Assembly (NCBI GenBank): GCA_009823395.1
Contig: CM020519.1
Location: 1,880,001-1,944,000, forward strand
Direction: 5' to 3'
DNA from: Thamnaconus septentrionalis
Lineage: Eukaryota; Chordata; Actinopteri; Tetraodontiformes; Monacanthidae
Length of the DNA: 64,000 nucleotides
Shown here piece by piece: positions 45,315-56,100 of the stretch. How positions within the stretch are numbered: the stretch's first letter is position 1; every line of letters begins with the position of its first letter. The notes beneath the pieces are model-generated. The model was not told the DNA's origin and did no database searches. It was given only the letters and a program-made list of their open reading frames with translations. A program made the position numbers and the translations under genes.

Positions 45315-45475
45315 TCTGACAACACGTGTCCACCTCAAAGATCAGGCCCCGGGAGATTAAAGCGACTCGTCTTAATAACACCTCATTAGGAGGCGCGGCC
45401 GGGTGTCTCAGTGAGGGATTAAACCGGCCGCACGCAGCCTTGTTGTTAGCAGAGGAGACCATTTAAGCTCCTTCC
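45315..45475. promoter_or_regulatory. Candidate conserved non-coding element
   Basis: Repeat-free block with CCTCAAAGATCAGG (TCF/LEF-like TCAAAG), GGAGATTAAAGC, CTTAATAACACCTCATTAGG, GGGATTAAACCGG and CCATTTAAGC. Dense ATTA/TTAA cores in otherwise GC-rich DNA. Conservation unknown. Confidence 0.28.
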
Positions 45476-46140
45476 GCCGTCACACCTTTGACCCCGCCCC
45501 TCCCCTCGCCCACCCTCCCTCCTCCTGATGGATGAACGCACTCCTCGGCTCGCCGGGCGGTCGGAGAGCCGATGGAGGAGCGACGGCCCCCTCGATGGCG
45601 GAGACAGAAACTCTGACAGACGTAAACGCCGTCGCTGAACGTCGGAGGAACTCCAGCCAACAGTGCGGCATTGTGGGGGATTGCGTACCGTGCACAACTC
45701 CTTCCACATGTGTTTACATCTCCGCGACTCGGCTCTCAGACCCAATCACAGTCAGAGGTTCCTCCGCTGTTCCCCAGCGGCAGACCGCCCTGGTTTGGGA
45801 ACCCCGAGGTCAAAGGTCAGACACACTCGGCGATTGGTAATGCACCAACAGGTGGCGCCACTTGTCAGTTTTAGGTAGATACTGCAGACAGATGAGCGCT
45901 TTATTTATCCCGACGGAAGGGAGGACATTGAGCTGATGACATCACCTGGCTATGAAGCTTGAAGGGGGGGGGCGTAGGAGGGGGTGGGGGTGTAGGAGGG
46001 GGAGGGGTTTGCGAGTGTAGAAGCTGGAAGTGTCAGGGTGGTTCTCACTCACCGGTGCGACGGCGTGCGTAGCTCCTTGTGACACCAGTCGAAATCACAC
46101 CTTTGCTTTTTTCCTCTGTCGGCAGCAGGAAGTTGATGCA

Positions 46141-46167
<27 letters not shown>
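46141..46167. repeat. (GCC)n trinucleotide tract
   Basis: About nine GCC/CCG units; one of at least ten short CGG-class tracts in this window. Confidence 0.93.
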
Positions 46168-46171
<4 letters not shown>

Positions 46172-46330
46172 TCAGACCCAAAAATAACATCGCCAGGCTG
46201 CCAGGCTGCTGCTCCCTCTGCAAAATATGCAGAAGAAAAAAAAAAAGCCCGCTGCTGCGCGTGTTTCCAATTAGAATGATGCAAATGCAGCTTGATATGC
46301 GACGGCACGTCGTGCGTCTGCTGCGGGTCG

Positions 46331-46345
46331 CTGCCCCCTGGTGGC
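46331..46345 (-). promoter_or_regulatory. CTCF-core-like motif
   Basis: CTGCCCCCTGGTGGC is the reverse complement of GCCACCAGGGGGCAG, a strong match to the CTCF core. Confidence 0.45.
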
Positions 46346-46519
46346 CCCGCCTTTCAATTACATTACGCAACAAATCCATCAAGTCGAATCGGACAAATTA
46401 ATCGGCGTGTGACCGCGGCGGCGCTGTTTGGCGACAAATCCGATATGAGACGGAGTCACGTGGGCGGCGCCCGGGAGGGAGGAGGGAGGCGGGATCAGAA
46501 AGTCTTTCTGAACAATTCA

Positions 46520-47319
46520 AGGAAGTGAAACATTTTTTATTTTATTTGCATCCAAAGTAAACGTGTAGAACGGCAACGTAAAATACGCTTTTTCCAGCCA
46601 TTATTCGCAACGTGGACTCGCTAAAGCCCGACGTGTGACTCCGCCTCTTTTCACCTCGGCCTTGGATATTTTTTTTTCTGTTCAAGATGAATCTCAAGGT
46701 CAGTTTCTGCGCGTCCTTGCAGAAGAAGCTGCTACATCTAAATAGATATAATTACATAATTCATTGTATAAATATAATGCATAATAATGAATCATTTATA
46801 ATATATAATGTTTATAATTTATGGTATTTATAATTTTGTGAGCTGGCCGCTAACACCACTAGCACTGCTAACACCACTAACATTCAGTCTCTCTGTCGTG
46901 GAGGTGGTCCACCTGGTGGCAGAAGGTAGGAAGTGCAGGGTTTTTTCACCGTCCTTGCTGCTGCTCTGTTTCCTCTGCGAGGTTTTTGCACTGGCTTGCA
47001 TTTCAATTTTCTCATCGAGTCTCCGCCAAGGGGATTTGTGTTTTGCTCGGCCCGCGAGCAGCCGCTAGCTCCTGCCGCTCTGGCCTTTCCTGCTGTTTTC
47101 TCGGCGCTAGCCACAGCGCTACGTCCCGATCCTTGACTTCCCACCTTGTCAGAAGCAGTTACGGCTGGACGTGAACTTTGGAAAGCAGCCCTGCGTGGAG
47201 CCTCGATCCGGACTCTGGAGTTCTGACAGGTTTCACCACCGCCGGGTCGGAGGAAAATCAGAAGACGTCCGACTTGTGAAGAGACTCGGACAACTAACTG
47301 CGACCGTTCAACCTTCGCC
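46520..47319. other. Non-coding interval, no gene seen
   Basis: An AT-rich block of ATAATTATATA-type words (46738-46830) is followed by CTAACACCACTAGCACTG repeats (46850-46885) and unique GC-balanced DNA. The 100-codon plus frame at 47171-47473 ends in a CCG tract and is unrecognised. Confidence 0.5.
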
Positions 47320-47680
47320 GGATGTTTCCGCCCTTGTGGATATTAAACATCTGCCGGCATTTATTCTCCCTGCGATGACATTTTCGCTCGGGCCCGTCCG
47401 CTCGCAGCTTGCCACCGCCGCCGCCGCCGCTGCAGTGCTCCGAGAGAGCGTGGACAATTACTCCTGCTCATGAATCGATTAGCTGTCGGACGGCAAAAAG
47501 AAATAGAGCCGCCGTGCGCAGAAATTCCTCCTCTGCTATCGAGCGCCGCCGCCGCCGCTCCGGCCGGCGAGGATAATTTATTTTGCGTTATGATGAAACG
47601 CGGGCGTCCGGGTTATTGACACGGGAGCAACATGCGACGGCGGCCCCGTATAGATCACCGTTTAGGACATTGATCTTGGG
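47320..47680. promoter_or_regulatory. Candidate conserved non-coding element with (CCG)n
   Basis: GATATTAAACATCTGCC, GGCATTTATTCTCC, CATGAATCGATTAGC, GATAATTTATTTTGCG and GGTTATTGACACG surround two GCC/CCG tracts (47417-47432, 47546-47560). The alternation of AT-core words with CpG-rich triplets is typical of several blocks here. Confidence 0.25.
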
Positions 47681-47794
47681 TGGGGGGTGCAGTCGTTACA
47701 CAGACGTGACCTCCATGGTGGTTGATCCTCCAGGGAAGGCAAATTATTTGAAGTGCGGCGAGGATTGATGGGAAGTGAGTTCTCAGGCTTCCCT

Positions 47795-48150
47795 GGTTAG
47801 CATGGCTCCATGTAGGGGGACCATGGTGATGGGTTCTCCGTCTCCCAGAGACCAGAACCTAAAGTCCTAGACTGACCAGGACAGGGGTTTCCAGGGGCCC
47901 CTAGTTTTCGGGGTACTACCTTTCCCTCATCAGGACGATGGACATCATGAGACCTTCATGAGGTTCAACTGTACCACAGACCATCCAACCAGAGCCATGA
48001 CATGGGGACCATGACGATGGTTCTCTTGTTCCCGGAGACCAGATCTCAAAGTCCTTGATTGGCTTGGTAGTTCACGGAGTTGTTTTCAGGCTACTACCTT
48101 TCCCTGATCAGATCAAGGAACATCAGGAGCTTCCCATGTCCTAGTTCCTT
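47795..48150. repeat. 188-bp local tandem duplication (diverged)
   Basis: Two copies in direct orientation, aligned at 47820 and 48008. Shared blocks in order: GGGGACCATG, GATGG, TTCTC, GAGACCAGA, AAAGTCCT, CTACTACCTTTCCCT and ATCAG. Identity is partial, so the duplication is old. No coding frame is preserved between copies. Confidence 0.75.
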
Positions 48151-48898
48151 GGGTGACAGCAGAGGGGGGATGGGCGCTGCTGTCCAATCAGAGCTCAGGA
48201 TTCTTTTCCAGAACCATCCAGAGAGGAAGATGAAGGTATTTCCGGCGTGGAGTCGGTTTCCACCAGACGGAACTCAGTTGTAGGAACCACCGACCACCTG
48301 AAGGGTTTCGGGTGAGTTGTCGTGTGACTTCTTGTTGTCATCACGTGACGTGAACATCCAACCGAGACAATTGATCTGGCTGTAATTTCACAGCGTGAAG
48401 GTTCTGGATTCAGAAAAAGGGGGTTAAGATGATCACGTAATGGAACTATGAAGACGAGAAGGTGCCTGAATCGCCTCTTGTGAGTCGGAACGTGATCAAA
48501 GTTCTGCCGCAATAATTGATTCGTCCGAAGGACTTCTGAATATGAACTCCGAGAAAACGATGTAATAAATCATTTTCTCGTCCATGTTTTTTTTTCTAAA
48601 TGTATTTTTACGTGTGTGTGTGTGTGTGGGGGGGGGGTTGTTAGCAACGAGAACCCGCGCCACCCTCACCCCCACTGAGAGTCCATTCCTCTTAAATAAT
48701 AAGAATAATCCCGCTGCTTTAATCCCGGGGCCTTAAAGATACGGAATGCAAGCGCGGCCGTCCGCCGTCCTCCAGACGGAGATGAAAGCTGGCCGACCAC
48801 CCGGACGTCCGTCACAACAACCCGCTGCTTCCGCACTCAGAGCTGCTCACGGCTCTTTGTAGTTGACTTCAGGGTGTGCTTTCAAAGCTAGCTGGCGG

Positions 48899-48899
<1 letters not shown>
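48151..48899. other. Non-coding interval, no gene seen
   Basis: Unique DNA with a CCAATCA word at 48184, CACGTGACGTG near 48341, a short GT/G run at 48613-48638 and GC-rich sequence. No exon recognised. Confidence 0.5.

Positions 48900-48940
<41 letters not shown>
48900..48940. repeat. (CA)n microsatellite
   Basis: Clean CA run of about 20 units. The (TG)n run at 49162-49203 is complementary, about 220 bases away. Confidence 0.95.
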
Positions 48941-48943
<3 letters not shown>

Positions 48944-49157
48944 ATCCCCAGAGCCCTGCTTGCTGCCGTGCTATGACATCATCATTGGCGGCCTGGACGT
49001 CCGTTTGGATCCCTGCGGCTACTTTGTTGTTCCTCTCCTGTCTTTTTTTTCTTCTCTTCCCCCTCAAACCTCCCGGAGCAGTTAGCAACTCTTTTTTTCT
49101 CGCTGCGTTTTTGAAATGTTTATTTACCGTGTTGGACGCCTTTGATCGGCCAGAGAC

Positions 49158-49161
<4 letters not shown>

Positions 49162-49203
<42 letters not shown>
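49162..49203. repeat. (TG)n microsatellite
   Basis: Clean TG run of about 21 units; G-rich low-complexity sequence follows (49275-49375). Confidence 0.95.
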
Positions 49204-49205
<2 letters not shown>

Positions 49206-49469
49206 TCCAGTGCAGGGAAATGCTTGTAAGGAGGCTGCCATGTCCACTAAGGCTGAGGAGAGACAGCCGAGGGTGAGGGGAGGGGGGGATGGATGGAGGG
49301 AGGGGAGTTGGCGGGGAGGAGGGGGTTAGAGGCGAGGTTTGGTGGGGGTGGGGGTTCGGAGGAGGGGGCGGGGACTGAAGCGTAGCAGGTCGCGTGTCTC
49401 TCCAGAGGCCACAGAGCTGCCAGAGAAACGGGAACAAACCTCGGCCTCTCTCTCTTTCTGTCTCTATCA

Positions 49470-49546
49470 CACACACACACACACGCACTGACACACACTG
49501 ACACACACACACACACACACGTACGCACACTGACACTGACACGCAC
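49470..49546. repeat. (CA)n with ACTGACAC interruptions
   Basis: CA dinucleotides broken by regularly spaced CTGACAC words, giving a short compound repeat. Confidence 0.9.
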
Positions 49547-49998
49547 ATCAGCTGACCAGATCTGAGGCGACAACCTCGGCCGGTGCACTGACGGTGTGAA
49601 TACTGAGGCGGCTTCGCGTGCCGCAGGGGAGATTTTCTTTTCTTGTTTTTTTTTTTTCCCAGTTTGTCAGCGTCCGTGCTAATCTTATTAGCATTAGCTA
49701 GACTCGCAGTCACTTCCTGTCAGTTTCAAATGGCTCTGACGACCAATCGGCTGAAAAGGAAAAGAAGTTGCTTCCTGAAAAACTGGATTTTATTTTCCCA
49801 CCGCTTGGATGTCTGTCCAGACCCCAGAGTGGGCTGTAATGCTCCCCATCGCCAGCTGGGGGCGCCGCCATCACCGCTGCATCGGCCGAGTGCGCTGTGA
49901 TGGCGTGTTAACCCGGAGACACAAACACACTCGGCCGGAGACCCAAGGTCAGCGATCAGCTCTGTGACTCGGTAATTGCTATTGATCGAAGAGACGTG

Positions 49999-49999
<1 letters not shown>

Positions 50000-50070
<71 letters not shown>
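50000..50070. repeat. (CA)n microsatellite
   Basis: Uninterrupted CA run of about 35 units, the longest CA tract in the window. Confidence 0.97.
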
Positions 50071-50072
<2 letters not shown>

Positions 50073-50190
50073 CACACTTCGACCTGCCTGCCAGCAGAGA
50101 TTTACACAGACCGGGAGGATTTTGCAGCGCAGCCGCCACTTTTTATCTTCTTCCGTGGTCATCCTCGGCTCCGCCCACCCCCTCCTCTCC

Positions 50191-50520
50191 ACAGCCAGAG
50201 GGGGGCGCTATTTCTCTGTTTGCTAGATAACATTTTTTTATTTTTGTCCTTTTTAGCAGGCTAGGTGTCTGTTAGCTGTTAGTTGTTGATGATAATCTAG
50301 GGGATGTGGGGGTTGAGAATCAGGGGGCAGGAGAGCAGCAGCCACAGGGGGGCGCTGTTTTCTTGTAGGCTAGCGAGCATTTTTTTTTTTTTTTTTCAGC
50401 AGGCTAGGCAGCTGTTAGCATCCAGCTGCGTCGCCGTAAACCGACTCGATTGTCGGTAAAAAAATCAGTGGTGGTGGAGAATCAGGGGGCAGGAGAGCAG
50501 CAGCCACAGGGGGGCGCTGT
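50191..50520. repeat. Local tandem duplication, about 150-bp unit, 2.2 copies
   Basis: Copies begin at about 50192, 50339 and 50501 (offsets 147 and 162). Each starts CAGCCASAGGGGGGCGCT. Copies 1 and 2 continue with a T-rich run, AGCAGGCTAGG, CTGTTAGC, and end GAGAATCAGGGGGCAGGAG. Copy 3 is cut after GCGCTGT. Length differences come mainly from the T runs. The AGGGGGGCGC word in every copy is CTCF-core-like. Confidence 0.85.
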
Positions 50521-50677
50521 GACCAGTCCAGCATCACCTGACTGTTGTTCTTGCACAAACTGCCGCTACGTTTGACAATGTCTATAATCTGCTTCGGCTT
50601 ATGAAAAATTCAGACTTTTTTTTGGCGGACTTGTCCTCGGATGAAAACACTGTTTCGCTGCAAATAAACGGTCATCA

Positions 50678-50708
<31 letters not shown>

Positions 50709-51444
50709 GGGGTGGGATGTTCGGCCGCTTGCTCGCTCCGACAGCGTTTAACTCGGTGTGTGGTCACCGCTGCGAATAAGACGGGGAGGATGCTGGTGTG
50801 TCAAAGTCACTTTTGCCGCGTGAAAGAAAAAATACACATCCGCGAAACTCACAAATCGACTTCTGTGATTTTTTTTTTTTTTCCCACCCTGTTTTTTGCA
50901 CGGAAGGTTTTTTTTTTTTTTAAGCATCACGTACGAAGCCCAAAGCTCGGCCGCCGTGGCTCCGCCTCCCCCACCAAACCCCTTTCCCTCCAGTGAACCT
51001 CGGACACATCACACATCCTTTGACATTTACGCAACAATTTCCGGCATGTGATGCATTTCTGCACCGCCGGATTCATTTAGCCGTTCCTGAATACAAATGT
51101 GACGGCCGAGCTGTCAGGTCAGACCGCGGCCCCTGGTTGGTTGGTTGGCTGACGTCAGGTGGGTCTTTTTTATTTTTTTTTTGCCTCTCACCCACTTTCT
51201 CCCCCCCCCTTCCTCTTCATGCACCAGAAGAAAACACAAAATGACAAAATAAGAGAAAAAGACTGAGTTGAAAATGTTTCGGCGGAGATTTTGTCTCGTG
51301 GGCCGCGTTCACACCGGAGTGTAAAAAGTGGGCGAGACAATGTTGTGTTTCCCCAAAAAATCACAACATCTCCTGACTCATGTTGGAACGCCCCCCGATA
51401 GGCCGCTTCCTTCAACACAAATTTGCGTAGAAATTTAGCGAGGG

Positions 51445-51445
<1 letters not shown>
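50521..51445. other. Non-coding interval, no gene seen
   Basis: Has a (GGC)n tract at 50680-50706, poly-T runs near 50871 and 50909, GGTTGGTTGG near 51135 and C-rich runs. No gene recognised. Confidence 0.55.
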
Positions 51446-51447
<2 letters not shown>

Positions 51448-51476
<29 letters not shown>

Positions 51477-51477
51477 C
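51448..51477. repeat. (AAC)n trinucleotide repeat
   Basis: About ten AAC units. A (TG)n run lies at 51530-51568, after a GTGAGTCAC AP-1-like word near 51504. Confidence 0.95.
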
Positions 51478-51529
51478 TGGCTCCCACACTTTGCAACGGA
51501 TGAGTGAGTCACAGCGCCGCTAATTATTG

Positions 51530-51536
51530 TGTGTGT

Positions 51537-51568
<32 letters not shown>
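51530..51568. repeat. (TG)n microsatellite
   Basis: TG run with a single C interruption near 51541. Confidence 0.93.
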
Positions 51569-52260
51569 ATTTCTCAGATTGTGTATAAATCCCACTTCCA
51601 AACAAGAGAGTTGCAGATTGCATCTCACTCCGCACTCCTCCATCACCTTTACGTTCCCTCCCTAAGCCCCGCCCCCTGCCTAAACCCCGCCCCCTCCCGG
51701 TGGAGCCACATATGTTGGCATTGAAAAGGTTTTTTTTTTTGGCAAAACTCATTTCATGCTTATTGTTTAGCTAATCAGGAAGTGTAATTGCTGAAGGCGA
51801 CTAATTAATGAACCTCCAGGAAGTGGAGGAGGAGGAGGAGGAGAAGTTGGCGCTCGCCGCCGCCGCCACGTCATGTTTGTGCACGTGAAGTGAACTTTTC
51901 CACCTCGTGGACGAGGGCTGCAGAGGAAGGAGGTTCTTGCAGTGTCTGAGGTGGAAGTGCTTCGTAATGCAGTGGGAGGCGTCTGGGAGCAGCTCTCTCC
52001 TTTCACTTCACTCTCAATGCCATCTGATTTTTTTTCGTCCTTTGAAGGAAGAGAAGCAACATAGTGTCAGTGTTTTGTTTGTGTTTTTTTTTGTTTTTTT
52101 TTGAGATGATAATTGAGACACGGGTCTCAGTCCCAGTCTGAGGCAGAACTTCAGAAAAGCTGGAGGATGTTTTTATTGTTTTGGTTCTATTTTCAAGAGC
52201 TGTTTGTTGTTTACTCAGAAGAATCTTTAAAGACGTTGCATTAAAGTAGGAAGAGTCGCA

Positions 52261-52652
52261 CTGACTGGCTGGCTGGCTGGCTGAATGACTGACTGACTGA
52301 CTGAATGACTGGCTGAATGACTGACTGACTGGCTGGCTGGCTGGCTGACTGACTGACTGGCTGGCTGACTGGCTGTCTGGCTGACCTACTGGCTGACTGG
52401 CTGGCTGAATGACTGGCTGACTGACTGGCTGACTGACTGGCTGTCTGGCTGACTGACTGGCTGACTGGCTGGCTGAATGACTGGCTGACTGACTGGCTGA
52501 CTGACTGGCTGTCTGGCTGACCTACTGGCTGATTGGCTGACTGACTGACTGGCTGACTGACTGACTGGCTGGCTGGCTGGCTGGCTGACTGACTGGCTGA
52601 CTGGCTGTCTGACTGACTGACTGACTGACTGACTGGCTGACTGGCTGGCTGA

Positions 52653-52683
<31 letters not shown>

Positions 52684-52779
52684 ACTGACTGACTGACTGA
52701 CTGACTGACTGACTGACTGCTGGCTGACTGACTGACTGACTGACTGGCTGGCTGACTGACTGGCTGGCTGGCTGACTGG
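52261..52779. repeat. CTGA/CTGG tetranucleotide array with 68-bp higher-order unit
   Basis: About 520 bases of CTGA and CTGG tetramers with rare CTGT, AATG and CCTA variants. From about 52386 a 68-bp super-unit (17 tetramers, carrying GAATGACTGG and CTGTCTGG markers) repeats. Minus-strand reading is SQPVSQSVSQ for nearly 200 codons, produced by the tetramer's 12-bp coding period. No promoter, signal peptide or flanking domain is evident. Confidence 0.96.
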
Positions 52780-52810
52780 GAGTTACAGCTGCAGTTTCTC
52801 TGTGTTCCAG

Positions 52811-52881
52811 GTGGAACCTGTGCACCCGGGCCACTCGTCTCTCTGACCGCCGCCCACCTGAACCAGAGGCCCCGCCTGCAG
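52811..52881 (+). other. Weak candidate exon (71 bp)
   Basis: Preceded by TTTCTCTGTGTTCCAG, a good acceptor-like pyrimidine tract, and followed by CAG|GTCAGT, a reasonable donor. Two of three plus frames stay open (one begins WNLCTRATRLSD). No family recognised. It sits directly right of the tetranucleotide array. Best of three weak exon candidates. Confidence 0.18.
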
Positions 52882-52997
52882 GTCAGTCCCCCCCCCTACT
52901 CCCCACCTCCACCTCCACCTCCACCTGTCACCATGGCAACCGCAGCCTTGACCCCCGTCTCTCTTGCCTGTTCACCTCCGTCCTTCGCTACAAAGCC

Positions 52998-53000
<3 letters not shown>

Positions 53001-53043
<43 letters not shown>
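53001..53043. repeat. (GT)n microsatellite
   Basis: Clean GT run of about 21 units ending in a G run. Confidence 0.95.
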
Positions 53044-53045
<2 letters not shown>

Positions 53046-53491
53046 GGGGGTTGGAGGTTCTTTTTTTATGAATATGAAAATGAAATCCGTGATGACATTG
53101 CCCGCGTCTTTAAATTCCACTCGTGGCGCCGACAGGAAGGACAGCGCTTCTTTTGCCGACTCAGGGAGGTCACGTAAATAAAGATCCCCCCTCCAACACC
53201 CCCCCTCCCCTGCCTGCTGAGGCAGGGGGAGGAGTCAGGCAAAGTCCTGCAGTGATTGGTACCACGATGCTGGCGAGCGGGACACCTGGCGGTGAAAACC
53301 TGGGTTTGCCCCCACACCCCACCCCCACCTACTCCAAACCACCCCCACCTCCCCACCGTAGCCCCTCCCCCTCCCTAGCCGACAGATGTCTGGCGTCCGG
53401 TGCAGCGGCCAATCTGGACGCAGCTTTGATCTTCGCTTTCAAAAGAAGAGTTTTGCCTTTCGCTGCCGTCACAGAGCCGCCGAGACTCTTG

Positions 53492-53492
<1 letters not shown>

Positions 53493-53534
<42 letters not shown>
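53493..53534. repeat. (GT)n microsatellite
   Basis: Clean GT run of about 21 units; C-rich low-complexity DNA lies upstream at 53185-53370. Confidence 0.95.
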
Positions 53535-53536
<2 letters not shown>

Positions 53537-53639
53537 ACCTGCTGACAGGTGCGCTAACGGACGAGCTACAGATGGTCTCTGATGGTTCGACCGTCTCTGC
53601 GATCATTTTTCGTTCAGATCTCACAGCGGTAATTAGCCA

Positions 53640-54400
53640 TTTTTAACGTTACAGTAACATTTTATGAATTTTCATTCATAATATTTCTCCTGCTTGGTGT
53701 CTCATTGTGTCGGTGTCGCGTGTCTCTCGACCTTCTAAAACGCGCTGGTTGCAAGTTGCTTTGAAACTTGAAACTTGTTTTGTCGCGTTTTGTACGATGG
53801 TTTGTCCGTCTGTACGAAGTTGGACCGATAAAGTCGATAATTTGTCCGATAATTTGACCTTTTTCCGTCAATTTTTGTCAGTCCGCCACTGTCTGCCGTA
53901 GTTTTATCCTGAACCGCCGAAGGCATCACTTCCCATGTGACTGTGTGACCATGTGACCAATCACGCTTTGTCGAGCGCAAAAACAACAAGCACGCGGCGT
54001 ACGATAATTTTGCTCAAATGCCGATAATTTTGAGTTTTTGCCTCAATCGTTGCACATTAGCGAATTTACCGTCTGTTCCACCAGGCAGCCATCCGCAGAT
54101 CTGAGCGCCGCGTCGTTATTGACCACTTGTGGAAGCAAAGGCCCGGAAGCGGAAATTTTTGGTGTTGGAGTTTTTAAACCGACAGGTGGAGAAATGTTTT
54201 CGCTTCAAAACAAAACGGAACTTTTTCATTCCGCCGTGCTCGGCGGCAGCTGCGCGGATCAACACGACCTCAGCCCAGCCGCGAGAGCGCTCTGATTTTT
54301 AATGAGCGGTGAAGAAGAAGAAGAAGAAGAAGATGAGGGAGGAGGAGGAGGAGGAAAAGCCTCCACAGGTGTTTGCTAATTTCACACTTTGTTGCCTTTG
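53640..54400. other. Non-coding interval, no gene seen
   Basis: Unique sequence with GATAATTTGTCCGATAATTTG duplications near 53834-53860 and 54003-54031, and a GAA/GGA purine tract at 54310-54356. No exon recognised. Confidence 0.5.
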
Positions 54401-54410
54401 CGTTGATCAC

Positions 54411-54426
54411 ATCACAGCGCTGTGAT
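54411..54426. other. Perfect 16-base palindrome with nested arms
   Basis: ATCACAGCGCTGTGAT is a perfect palindrome. Outside it, CGTTG (left, about 54401) and CAACG (right, about 54429) are also complementary, giving a nested symmetric site of about 33 bases. Possible cruciform or a dimeric factor site; function unknown. Confidence 0.7.
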
Positions 54427-54805
54427 CGCAACGGTTGCTAGCAGCTGCAGTTTGGCAACTTTATAAACAAACATCACCGCAACATTTCCAAGGAAGTCAA
54501 ACATTCAAACATTCATATATGTATATATATATATATTCTTTAAAACTTCTGTGGCCTCACAGTCTCTTCTTTTATCTGGATTCTTTCATTTTTTATGCAT
54601 TTTGAGGTCAAGAAAAAAAAAAAATCACACAAAACATTGAAAACTTTTTTTTCCCCTCTGAATACAATCATCCAGTTTGACCAGAGACGAAAGAGAATTT
54701 TTTTTTTTCTTGTCAAACCGAGTCATGAGTCATGTAGCATCCTCCAACCTCAAAAGGCACCAACACACACACACACACAGACACACACTTCCCTGCAAAT
54801 CAGCT

Positions 54806-54893
54806 CTTTGTGACATCACAAAGGGCAATGGCATCTCTGCCAGAGGGGAAAATGTGCCGTTTACAGCAGCTCTGGAAAAATAAAGAGCTGTGA
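54806..54893 (-). mobile_element. Dispersed palindrome-bearing repeat, partial copy E
   Basis: CTTTGTGACATCACAAAG (54806-54823) followed by GGGCAATGGCATCTCTGCCAG, comparable to the GGGCCTTGATACCTCTTCC of copy D. TTTACAGCAGC follows near 54860. The distal blocks are absent or too diverged to see. Confidence 0.45.
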
Positions 54894-55284
54894 CATATAT
54901 ACATATATATGTGTGTGTGTGTGCATGTTTGTGTATATATATGTATATATGTAGTTCCATATTGCAGTACTGGGTTTATATTCCTGGTGTAATTCCCAGA
55001 CTTTGCCTCATTGTTGGGCAGCTGCTCAACATTCCCTTCGACGTTGCTCTGGGATTTCAAGTGGATGCTTTCAGTCGGTTGTCCAAACTCTCACGGCGCC
55101 ATCTGCAGTCTGCCACCGCCGCCACCGCCGACCCTCTTGACCCCGGCGAGCTCAGTTCTCGGCCCCGCCCCCTTTTTCCACCGCTGCTATCGGTTTCTCT
55201 CTGGGCGGCGTCGGGTTTCGCCTCCTTTTGTTGCTCGGCCCCCCCCGCAGGACACACCAGGGAGCTGCAGCCAAGCTTCGCCCA

Positions 55285-55928
<644 letters not shown>

Positions 55929-55939
55929 GAATCCAAAGG

Positions 55940-56100
55940 TTTAGTTTAGCCCGCTGTTTGCAGCCTCCTGCTAAAAACAAAAAACAAACGCTCTGTTCAA
56001 CCTTGCATGCATGCGTGTGAAGCTTCTGTATCGTCTTGGTTTTAGCCCCGCCTCTTCCTGCCCCCTCCCCAGACGAAGCTGGTTGGTCACTGAGGAGCTT
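55940..56100 (+). mobile_element. Dispersed palindrome-bearing repeat, possible partial copy G
   Basis: TTTAGCCCGCTGTTTGCAGCCTCCTGC at 55945-55971 matches the left block of copies A and B, but the palindromic end is not found downstream. A GCCCCGCCTC word near 56045 is in the wrong orientation for the usual block. Treated as a fragment. Confidence 0.35.

Noticed and set aside
52241..52834. SQPVSQ-repeat protein of about 197 residues on minus (resembling low-complexity secreted repeat proteins)
   Set aside because: The tetranucleotide array keeps frames open by periodicity. No signal peptide or flanking coding sequence was seen.
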